Below are positions 57,101 through 64,000 of a stretch of 64,000 nt of DNA, piece by piece. The stretch comes from Bdellovibrio bacteriovorus (GTDB lineage Bacteria > Bdellovibrionota > Bdellovibrionia > Bdellovibrionales > Bdellovibrionaceae), in assembly GCF_001592745.1 (NCBI RefSeq), contig NZ_LUKD01000001.1, forward strand, positions 2,137,306 through 2,201,305, in the 5' to 3' direction. A program made the position numbers and the translations under genes. Under the pieces are notes generated by a model. That model ran no database searches. It was given only the letters and a program-made list of their open reading frames with translations, and was not told the origin of the DNA. Positions within the stretch are counted from its first letter, which is position 1. Each line of letters begins with the position of its first letter.

Positions 57101-57628
57101 TTGTATATAATTTTCAACAATGATTCTGTGACACTAGAAATATCAAAACTGAAAAATATCAAGATGTTGGTCCTCGATGTGGATGGCGTCTTAACGGACA
57201 CTCGCATGTGGTTTGACGGCAAAGAATGGCGTCGCTTTTATTCCGTTCGTGATGGTGTAGGCATTAAACGCATCATGGAAGCGGGTTACAAAGTTGCCGT
57301 GATTACTGGCAGTAAAGCCGAAGACATTCGCGCGCGCGTGAAATCTTTGGGAATACACTTCCTCTTTGAAGGGGCTCTCGACAAAGAACCTTCTTTCTTA
57401 CAGCTGCAAAAGGAATCAGGCATTCGTCCCGACGAGATGGCCTATGTCGGTGACGATATTTTCGATATTCCTCTTCTGCAAGCCGTCGCTTTTGGGGCGA
57501 CAGTTCCTGAAGCCGTCGAAGAAGTTTTAGAAATAGCGGATTACGTGACTGGCAGACCCGGTGGATGTGGGGCTGTCAGAGAGGTTTGTGATTACATCTA
57601 TAAATATGGGGCCTTTTCCTCTAGGTAG
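57101..57628 (+). CDS. kdsC: 3-deoxy-D-manno-octulosonate 8-phosphate phosphatase
   Basis: Removes phosphate from Kdo-8-phosphate. 175 residues of a HAD (C0-cap) enzyme: motif I LVLDVDGVLTD, motif II VITGSKAE, motif III Lys in ALDKEPSF, motif IV YVGDDIFDIPLL. A C-terminal VTGRPGGCGAVREVCD block is the KdsC signature. Start is uncertain: TTG 57101 or GTG 57128, neither with a strong ribosome binding site. Confidence 0.92.
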   Translation: MYIIFNNDSVTLEISKLKNIKMLVLDVDGVLTDTRMWFDGKEWRRFYSVRDGVGIKRIMEAGYKVAVITGSKAEDIRARVKSLGIHFLFEGALDKEPSFLQLQKESGIRPDEMAYVGDDIFDIPLLQAVAFGATVPEAVEEVLEIADYVTGRPGGCGAVREVCDYIYKYGAFSSR

Positions 57629-57634
57629 GTATTC

Positions 57635-58360
57635 ATGCTAAAAAATGGTTTCAAAGCCGTTGCGATTATTATACTTGCGTTGCTACTGCATAAGGCGGCT
57701 TTTGCTGCGGAAGTGATTGAGCTTCCTCCTGAAGAGTTGGCGCAAGAGTCTGTTCTTCCTGTGTTCGACAAGCCGGTGAGTGTAAAGAACCGCAATGTCG
57801 TAACAGATAAACGCATCGAAGCCGATATCTTTTACGGTTATGCGATGACTGAGCCGATTGCAAACGTTAGTAAGCTGGGGTTGGGAATCTATTATAATAC
57901 CAGCGAAAGCAGCGCTTGGGGATTGTTGTTAGCGAAAAACTTCGCCGGTCTTTCAAGCTATGCCGAACAATTAGATGAGCAGTTTAATCTGAAATTTGAT
58001 CGGGCTCCATCACCGGAGCTCACGGCAATGTTGGATTATAACTTAAAAGCTTTCTATGGAAAAATGAGTCTCTCAAAGTCCCTTGTGATTAATACGATCC
58101 TTTTTGGTTCCGCTTCTGCCGGAGTCGTGAAGTACGTGCATAAGACCTATCCGGCGGTGGCCGTTGGATTGGGACAAAAATTCTACTTCACTAAAAATTG
58201 GTCGCTGCGTTTTGATTTACGTCTTTACGCGAATCAGGCTCCAGTTCCGTTCTTGGCTGGAAGTTTAAAACCGAATGAACCTGTTCCTGACTATTCTGAT
58301 TTTGAAGAGCGCGTAACTTTCACGACAAACCTTGATGTGGGCTTGTCGTATTTGTTTTAA
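57635..58360 (+). CDS. Outer-membrane beta-barrel protein, myxo/Bdello type (GltA/B-like)
   Basis: 241 residues: signal peptide MLKNGFKAVAIIILALLLHKAAFA, then a short acidic segment (EVIELPPEEL) and alternating beta strands ending in NLDVGLSYLF, a typical barrel C-terminus with Phe. It resembles the barrel family of myxobacterial and Bdellovibrio gliding/predation clusters. Four genes with short gaps (barrel, barrel, TPR, TPR) suggest one complex. Confidence 0.8.
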   Translation: MLKNGFKAVAIIILALLLHKAAFAAEVIELPPEELAQESVLPVFDKPVSVKNRNVVTDKRIEADIFYGYAMTEPIANVSKLGLGIYYNTSESSAWGLLLAKNFAGLSSYAEQLDEQFNLKFDRAPSPELTAMLDYNLKAFYGKMSLSKSLVINTILFGSASAGVVKYVHKTYPAVAVGLGQKFYFTKNWSLRFDLRLYANQAPVPFLAGSLKPNEPVPDYSDFEERVTFTTNLDVGLSYLF

Positions 58361-58373
58361 GAGGAGTGAGCAG

Positions 58374-59171
58374 ATGTTGAATAAGAATTTGACGAAAGTG
58401 TTTTTACTCCTCGCCCTGATTGCGCCAGCAGCTGTGCAAGCACAATCAGCAGAGAGTGATGAATTAGATGTGATTGAGCTTGAAATCGACAGATCTGCTC
58501 CTAGGCAGAATTCTATTTCAAACTCTGCACCTAGCTATTCAGAGACTTCACCTCGCGACAACACGTTGACGGACTTTTCTGGTTTAGGATCACTGTCTCC
58601 GTTCCAGGAAGTCTCTGTTATTCAAAAACGATTCCTTCCTAAAACAGGCCGTTTCCAACTTTTTGGCGGTCTAACGACGGTGACGAATGATCCGTTCTTC
58701 CTGACATTTGGTGGTGTGGCGAAAGCCAGCTATTTCTTGAATGAATCATGGGGTGTAGAGCTGAACTACTTTGGATTGACGAGCTCTGATCGCACATCGA
58801 CAGAAGAATTGCGTGATATTCAAGGCGTTTCAACCGAAAATCTGGTTTATCCGAAGTCCTACTTCGGTGTCGACGTAATGTACATCCCGGTTTATGGAAA
58901 AATGACTTGGTTCAACGAAAAAATCGTTCCTTTCGATCTTTATGTTTCTGCCGGCTATGGAACAACGAACACTCAGGCTGGAGAGAATGCGGGAACTATT
59001 CACTTGGCGACGGGACAGATTTTTGCGCTGAGCAAAGCTTACGCCGTTCGCTGGGATTTTAGTTGGAACTTCTTTAACGCGACCGGCATCGACGGTTCGA
59101 CGAACTCATTTAACAACCTCTTCCTCACTGTGGGCGTAAGTTGGTTCTTTCCGGAGGCTAGTTACCGATGA
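58374..59171 (+). CDS. Outer-membrane beta-barrel protein (second, GltB-like)
   Basis: 265 residues: signal peptide MLNKNLTKVFLLLALIAPAAVQA, the same acidic lead-in as its neighbour (LDVIELEID), a Ser-rich linker, and a C-terminal barrel ending in NNLFLTVGVSWFFPEASYR. Shares the EVIEL/DVIEL segment with the previous barrel, so the two are paralogues. AGGAG ribosome binding site. Overlaps the TPR gene by four bases (ATGA). Confidence 0.82.
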   Translation: MLNKNLTKVFLLLALIAPAAVQAQSAESDELDVIELEIDRSAPRQNSISNSAPSYSETSPRDNTLTDFSGLGSLSPFQEVSVIQKRFLPKTGRFQLFGGLTTVTNDPFFLTFGGVAKASYFLNESWGVELNYFGLTSSDRTSTEELRDIQGVSTENLVYPKSYFGVDVMYIPVYGKMTWFNEKIVPFDLYVSAGYGTTNTQAGENAGTIHLATGQIFALSKAYAVRWDFSWNFFNATGIDGSTNSFNNLFLTVGVSWFFPEASYR

Positions 59172-60736
59172 AGAAATTATTACTACTCCTGATCGCTTCA
59201 AGCTTGGTTGTTCCTTTGGCAAGTTCTGCGCAAAGAAAAACGAAACCACGTACTCGTACAACAGCGCCTTTATACAACTCAAATACGCGTGAAGCGACTT
59301 TGAAGAACCAATTGAGCAATGCCTTGCGCATGGCCCAAGGCGGTCAGTATGAGGCTGCGGCGAACAATTTATTCACACTGAGCCGTCGTTCTGAGTTGGC
59401 GGCCGAGCGTCCGCAAATTAAGTACATCTTGGGAACGATGTTGATGGAGCTGAAGCTGAATCAAACAGCGGCGTTTCAGTTTGTCGACGTTATTCGTACC
59501 AAGCATCCTAAGTATTCGAAGCTTGCGATTGAAAAGCTTTCAATCGTCGCTGATACATTGGGTGATGACACGATTTTGAACTACGCGATTTCTCGGGTAG
59601 ACCTCAATGATTTCCCAAGTAACTTGCGCGATATGATCAACTATCGTTTGGGAGAGATCAGACTTCGTAATCGTGAGTTCCGTCAAGCGGCAGAACTTTT
59701 CGGCAAAGTCAGCTTCGGAAGTAGTTATTACTTTCAGGCTCTTTATAACAAGGGTCTTGCTGAGTTGGAAGAAAATCAACCTTCCTTGGCGATCGGAACA
59801 TTCAATAAAATGTTAGATGCTCGTAGAAAAGCCCCTGTGACGGACACTAATAAAGTGGCGGCGCAAATGGGTTTGGCGCGCGCGCTCTATCAAAAACAAG
59901 ATTGGGAAGCCTCTATTGAAGCTTATGCCCAGGTCCCGCGTGACACATTGATGTGGCATGATGCGGTTTTTGAGCAAAGCTGGGCGATGCTTCGTGCGGC
60001 CCGCTTCCGCTCTGCTTTAAGTAATTTCCAAACTCTCCATTCGGCATATTACGAAGACTTTTATATGCCGGAGAGTTTACTTCTTCGTGCCATCGTCTAT
60101 CTTTACATCTGTAAGTATGACGAAATGGAAAAGGTCCTAAGTTTGTTTGAAAAAACTTACGGGCCGGTTCGTTCGAAAATTGGTGATTTCTTGAAATCCA
60201 CGAATGAAGCCAGTGCCTTCTATGCGGAAATCGAAAAAGCCCATTACATGAAGACAACGGATAAGAGCTCTAACCTTCGCCTTCCTTACATCGTTCTTCG
60301 TAATGTTTTGGATCAAGGCGATGTGAAGCGGTCCATGCATTACCTTGAAAAATTAAATCAGGAAAGAGCGCGCGTGGAGTCCAACCCGGCTTTCCGTGCC
60401 TCTCCGTTAGGTCAATACGCTTTGAAGATTCTTGCCAACCGCGGAAAAAATACGAAGTTCGCGGTCGGCGATATGGTGAAAGCGCATTTGTTAAATATGC
60501 GCGTGGAATTGCGTGACCTTTACGAACAAGCGGGATTTATCCGCTACGAAATGATCACGGGACGCAAAGAAAGTATTAAAAAGAAAATTTCTGGAAAAGA
60601 TATCGAGCAGATCGACGAAAATATCGACCGTCAGTTCTATATCCAAAATGGATACGAGTACTATCCGTTCCAAGGTGAGTACTGGCTCGATGAAGTTGGA
60701 AACTACCACTATCTTGGAAAACAAAGCTGCGAGTAA
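59168..60736 (+). CDS. Periplasmic TPR-repeat protein (GltC-like)
   Basis: 522 residues with signal peptide MKKLLLLLIASSLVVPLASSA and a Lys/Thr/Arg-rich linker, then TPR-like helical repeats from about residue 45 to 350 (GGQYEAAANNLFTL, FRQAAELFGKV, WEASIEAYAQVP, RFRSALSNFQTL). The C-terminal part (about 400-522) ends with a Tyr-rich segment (FYIQNGYEYYPFQGEYW). It follows two outer-membrane barrels, as GltC follows GltA/GltB in Myxococcus. Confidence 0.85.
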   Translation: MKKLLLLLIASSLVVPLASSAQRKTKPRTRTTAPLYNSNTREATLKNQLSNALRMAQGGQYEAAANNLFTLSRRSELAAERPQIKYILGTMLMELKLNQTAAFQFVDVIRTKHPKYSKLAIEKLSIVADTLGDDTILNYAISRVDLNDFPSNLRDMINYRLGEIRLRNREFRQAAELFGKVSFGSSYYFQALYNKGLAELEENQPSLAIGTFNKMLDARRKAPVTDTNKVAAQMGLARALYQKQDWEASIEAYAQVPRDTLMWHDAVFEQSWAMLRAARFRSALSNFQTLHSAYYEDFYMPESLLLRAIVYLYICKYDEMEKVLSLFEKTYGPVRSKIGDFLKSTNEASAFYAEIEKAHYMKTTDKSSNLRLPYIVLRNVLDQGDVKRSMHYLEKLNQERARVESNPAFRASPLGQYALKILANRGKNTKFAVGDMVKAHLLNMRVELRDLYEQAGFIRYEMITGRKESIKKKISGKDIEQIDENIDRQFYIQNGYEYYPFQGEYWLDEVGNYHYLGKQSCE

Positions 60737-60739
60737 TAT

Positions 60740-63700
60740 ATGAAATTCAACAGGCATCAACTTCTTATTCCGAGTCTTCTTACCACTTTGTGCTTAAGCC
60801 CGATGGCTTTCGCACAAAGATCGACAGTAAAAACTACTAAGACTGTTAAGAAAAAGACAGTGGGTGAGCTGTTGTCGCAAGCAAGCGAAAGCAGCCGTGG
60901 TGGACGTCTGCAAATGTCCAAGACAGACACCTCGCTTCCTGCCTCGAACATGGGCTTCAAACAAGATGTTCGCTCTTACAACCTTGAGTCTGTAAAACCT
61001 CCTCGCTCTTCTGAAATCATGCAACATGAATCCTCGGGAGCAAGCAGCGAACAGGCGCAGTACGAGCGCGTTTTGGATCAACAAATTCAAGAGTTGTACA
61101 AACTGACTCAAAAATTCAAAACCAGCCCGAACCGTGGGGAATTGTGGCTGCGTCTGGCAGAGCTCTATGTTGAAAAAGCAAGCCTGATCGACTCCCGCAA
61201 GCAAGACGAGTACGACGCCAAGTTACGTGCTTTTCAAGCGGGCAAAACTAAAAAGAAACCGCGCTTGGATACAGCCGATGCGCGTGAATATAATAAAAAA
61301 GCGGTTCAACTTTATGAGTGGTTCCAAAGAGACTTCCCTCGTGATGAAAAGAACAGCCAAGCCTTATTTTTCTTAGGGTATAACTATTTCGAGCTTGGCG
61401 AAGTTAAAAAAGGTGCCCAATACTACGAGCAATTAACTCGTGGATATCCTAACTCGCCATTCGTGGGTGAAGCTCACTTCGCTTTAGCGGAATACTATTT
61501 CGAAAACGAAAAGTGGGCTCCGGCTTATAAAGAATACTCTTACCTTATCAAAGAGAAGAGACACCGTTTGCACACTTTCGCTCTTTATAAGGGCGCATGG
61601 TGTTTGTTCCGTATTGGTAAAGTTCAGCAGGCCATGAACTATCTAGAGTTCATTATCAAAAGTGGAAAAGCTGAAACGGGAGACCAATTGGCGGGCCGTC
61701 GTACGGTCAACCGCACACGTCTTGAAGGCGAAGCTCTTCGCGATATCGTGATCTTCTATGCGGAGGGTGGCGATCCGGGTAAAGCAGCGTCTTACTTTAA
61801 AAATTTAGTCGGCAATGAATATCTTCCTTATTTGGAAAGGCTGGCTTACCAGTACTCTGATCGTGGGAATAAAGACGCTTCCAGAGATGTCTTTAAACTC
61901 TTAATCTCTCAAAATCCGACGGCGCCAAAAGCTTTCGAGTACCAGTACCAAATTGTTCAAAACTATTACTATGCTAAGAACACCTCGCGCTTTAAAACTG
62001 AGCTTTACAGCTGGGTTAAAGACTACGACGCTTCTGGGGCTTGGTATGCTGCCAATAAGAATAATAAAGAGTTGATTGAAAATTCGTATAAACTGCGTGA
62101 AACGACTTTGCGTAACTACGTTTTGCAACAACATCAGACGGCGCAAAACTCGCGAGCTCCTTATTCACAGTCGTTGGCTAATGAAGGTTACCAACTTTAT
62201 CTACGTGAATTCCCGGATTCTGCCTCGGCAGGGGATATGCACTTTTATTATGGTGAGCTTCTTTACGATATGCAAAAGTACGACGAAGCCTCAGTTCAGT
62301 ACAAGTGGGTTGTCGACAATGCTCCGCAAAGTAAGTTTTATGGAAAATCTGCACAGAACTTAATCTTGTCAGTGGAAAGAAGTATTCCGTCGGATCAAGA
62401 GATGCAGAAGCGCGTAGGAAACTCTCTGGATCCGGTCCCTCTTGAACCGAAAGTGGACCGCTTTATTAAGGCGGGCCAGTGGTACATCGAGAAATTCCCA
62501 ACATCTGAAAAAGCGGTTGAGATCAAATTCCGTATCGGAAGACTTTATTATCAAAGCAATCACTTTGATGAAGCCACCAAGCACTTCCGTGAAATCGTGC
62601 AACAGCATCCGAATACGAAGTATGCCGAATATTCAGCCAATCTTCTTTTGGACATCTATAACTTGAAAAAAGACTATGTGGGCTTGGAAAAAACGGGAGC
62701 AGAGCTTCTGGCAGTTCCTTCCATTGCGGCTTCTAAAGCAGGATCCGATATTCGCGGTGTTCTTGAAAAGGCGTCCTTCAAACGTGGTCAAGATTTAGAG
62801 CTTGAAAAGAAGTACGCCGACAGCGCGCAGGTTTACCAAGCATTTGCTAAACAAAATCCAAAATCGAACTTGGCGACAACGGCGCTGTTCAATGCCGGTG
62901 TTAACTTTGAGCGCGCGGGAATGAACGGCCCGGCGATTGAATCATACCAAGGCGTTATTGACTCCAAAGACCCGGCCGCAGAGAAATTGAAACCTAAGGC
63001 GCGTCGTCTTTTGGCGAAACAGTATCAGGATTCCGCTCAGTTTGAAGAGGCGGCGAAGCTTTACAAACAATCGGCTCAAGAAAATCCAACAGATCCTTTG
63101 GCTCCGAACTTGATTTTCAATGCGGCTGTTCTGTATGAAGCTTTAGGTAAATCCGATGAGGCGATCCGTTCTTATACAGAGTTTACCAAATTAAATAAGA
63201 AGCACGCAGACAACATCGAAGCTGTCTTCAGCATGGCTCAAATCCATCGCAAGGCGGGCCAGAATGGTGCCGCTATCGCTCGTTACATTGAATACGTAGA
63301 AAACGGCGGACGTGATCAAGAGAAAGTGGTCGAAGCTGCTTACTGGGTCAGCGAACTTTCAGAAAGATCGCGCGCCAAAACAAAGGCCGACGAGTGGAAA
63401 CAGAAGACCCTGTCTATTCAGAAGCGTTTTGCGCCGAACAAAAAAGGTGTCGGAGCTTCCTGGGCTGCGAAACTGAAATTTGGTGAGGCTCAAGAAACTT
63501 TCAAAGAGATGAAAGCCATCACCTTCCCGGCGGATCCGAATAAACAAAAGGCCGCTGCGGATAAGAAGATCGCTTTGCTGACCAAACTGACAGGTGAACT
63601 TGCTGACATTATTAAATATGACAGCGCCGAAGAGATTGTTAGCTCGTTAAGCGTGCTTGGCGAAGCCAACCAAAACATGGCTCAAGCTATTGTGAATGCG

Positions 63701-63952
63701 CCACTTCCTCCAGGATTGAACGCCGAAGAAACGAAACAGTATAAGGCAGGCGTTGAAAAGTTTGCGGAGCCGTTCAATACCAAAGCGAAAGAGAGCTTTA
63801 AGCTGGCTGTAGAGCGCGGGTTAGAACTGGAAGTTTATAATGACGGCTTCAAAACAGCTTATGAATACATGAATAAGCTTGATCCTAAGACTTACTACAA
63901 TGGTGGCGAAGTGGGATCTGACATCCGCTTAGTGAATTGGATGGGGCAATAA
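60740..63952 (+). CDS. Large periplasmic TPR-repeat protein
   Basis: 1070 residues with a signal peptide (MKFNRHQLLIPSLLTTLCLSPMAFA). Many TPR or Sel1-like helical repeats occur: YEWFQRDFPRDEKNSQALFF, YYEQLTRGYPNSPFVGEAHF, FRIGRLYYQSNHFDEATKHF, YQAFAKQNPKSNLATTALF, YKQSAQENPTDPLAPNLIF, each a helix-turn-helix ending in FPxS/NPxS turns. It probably lies in the periplasm, tying outer-membrane barrels to inner complexes. It starts three bases after the previous TPR gene, so it is the same operon. Confidence 0.87.
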   Translation: MKFNRHQLLIPSLLTTLCLSPMAFAQRSTVKTTKTVKKKTVGELLSQASESSRGGRLQMSKTDTSLPASNMGFKQDVRSYNLESVKPPRSSEIMQHESSGASSEQAQYERVLDQQIQELYKLTQKFKTSPNRGELWLRLAELYVEKASLIDSRKQDEYDAKLRAFQAGKTKKKPRLDTADAREYNKKAVQLYEWFQRDFPRDEKNSQALFFLGYNYFELGEVKKGAQYYEQLTRGYPNSPFVGEAHFALAEYYFENEKWAPAYKEYSYLIKEKRHRLHTFALYKGAWCLFRIGKVQQAMNYLEFIIKSGKAETGDQLAGRRTVNRTRLEGEALRDIVIFYAEGGDPGKAASYFKNLVGNEYLPYLERLAYQYSDRGNKDASRDVFKLLISQNPTAPKAFEYQYQIVQNYYYAKNTSRFKTELYSWVKDYDASGAWYAANKNNKELIENSYKLRETTLRNYVLQQHQTAQNSRAPYSQSLANEGYQLYLREFPDSASAGDMHFYYGELLYDMQKYDEASVQYKWVVDNAPQSKFYGKSAQNLILSVERSIPSDQEMQKRVGNSLDPVPLEPKVDRFIKAGQWYIEKFPTSEKAVEIKFRIGRLYYQSNHFDEATKHFREIVQQHPNTKYAEYSANLLLDIYNLKKDYVGLEKTGAELLAVPSIAASKAGSDIRGVLEKASFKRGQDLELEKKYADSAQVYQAFAKQNPKSNLATTALFNAGVNFERAGMNGPAIESYQGVIDSKDPAAEKLKPKARRLLAKQYQDSAQFEEAAKLYKQSAQENPTDPLAPNLIFNAAVLYEALGKSDEAIRSYTEFTKLNKKHADNIEAVFSMAQIHRKAGQNGAAIARYIEYVENGGRDQEKVVEAAYWVSELSERSRAKTKADEWKQKTLSIQKRFAPNKKGVGASWAAKLKFGEAQETFKEMKAITFPADPNKQKAAADKKIALLTKLTGELADIIKYDSAEEIVSSLSVLGEANQNMAQAIVNAPLPPGLNAEETKQYKAGVEKFAEPFNTKAKESFKLAVERGLELEVYNDGFKTAYEYMNKLDPKTYYNGGEVGSDIRLVNWMGQ

Positions 63953-63953
63953 G

Positions 63954-64000
63954 ATGAAAAAGCTTGGACTATTACTAACATTGCTAGCTTTAACGGCGTG
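63954..64000 (+). CDS. Start of a probable lipoprotein gene, cut by the window end
   Basis: Only MKKLGLLLTLLALTA and the first two bases (TG) of the next codon are visible. TGT or TGC there would make Cys and complete an LTAC lipobox, so a lipoprotein is likely. It starts one base after the large TPR gene, hence the same operon. Confidence 0.55.
   Translation, partial: MKKLGLLLTLLALTA

Overview
The window reads as chromosomal DNA of a Bdellovibrio-type predatory bacterium (Bdellovibrionota). The reasons are gene content and order. A pgi gene is followed by an FHA-GGDEF diguanylate cyclase closely resembling DgcB and, three genes on, by an RpoE-like ECF sigma factor; this matches my memory of the Bd0742/Bd0743 neighbourhood of B. 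bacteriovorus. Many secreted, lipoprotein and outer-membrane-barrel genes, an ankyrin-catalase pair and a gliding-type barrel/TPR cluster fit the same picture. The species is not determined. Genes are densely packed on both strands. I see no rRNA, tRNA, CRISPR array, prophage or insertion-sequence transposase.

Layout. 0-5 kb: coiled-coil protein, metallophosphoesterase, pgi, dgcB-like gene and a small secreted protein. 5-12 kb: C39-like peptidase, the ECF sigma / probable anti-sigma / Spy-like periplasmic operon, tiny secreted and Gln-rich proteins, then a minus-strand envelope block (lipoprotein, HExxH lipoprotein, beta-barrel, TonB-like protein). 12-17 kb: a PilZ gene behind a near-consensus sigma-28 promoter, phoH behind a large leader hairpin, MaoC, BLUF, DoxX, a four-repeat KGG-type protein and lipB. 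17-26 kb: vWA lipoprotein, lytic transglycosylase, DUF72, DUF3011, lpd and a two-lipoyl-domain E2 (no E1 nearby), sfsA. 26-31 kb: CBS protein, DUF421, zinc alcohol dehydrogenase, YkuD_2 L,D-transpeptidase, HEPN protein, DsbA-like lipoprotein. 31-36 kb: a short operon ending in a CpaF/TadA ATPase, an unknown protein, eno. 36-39 kb: secreted protein and the ankB-catalase operon. 39-43 kb: FtsB-like protein, XRE protein, polA with its Shine-Dalgarno inside a hairpin, then about 425 bp of palindromic non-coding elements. 43-50 kb: SmpA/OmlA-like lipoprotein, FliL-like protein, FHA-sigma54 activator, then engB-kdsB-pyrG-kdsD. 50-56 kb: AGE epimerase, APC permease, CYP152-type P450 and a polar amino-acid ABC transporter. 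56-64 kb: membrane coiled-coil protein, thioesterase, kdsC, two outer-membrane barrels, two large TPR proteins and the start of a probable lipoprotein. That last block resembles the Myxococcus Glt gliding machinery.

Themes: envelope construction (Kdo synthesis by KdsD, KdsC and KdsB; lytic transglycosylase; L,D-transpeptidase; TonB; many lipoproteins), c-di-GMP signalling (DgcB-like synthase, PilZ receptor), stress and motility. The most unusual non-coding signals are the 71-nt phoH leader hairpin, the polA SD-sequestering hairpin, a start-codon hairpin in the ECF operon, sigma-28-like promoters, a dispersed 3'-flanking repeat and a 32-bp inverted-repeat element after polA.
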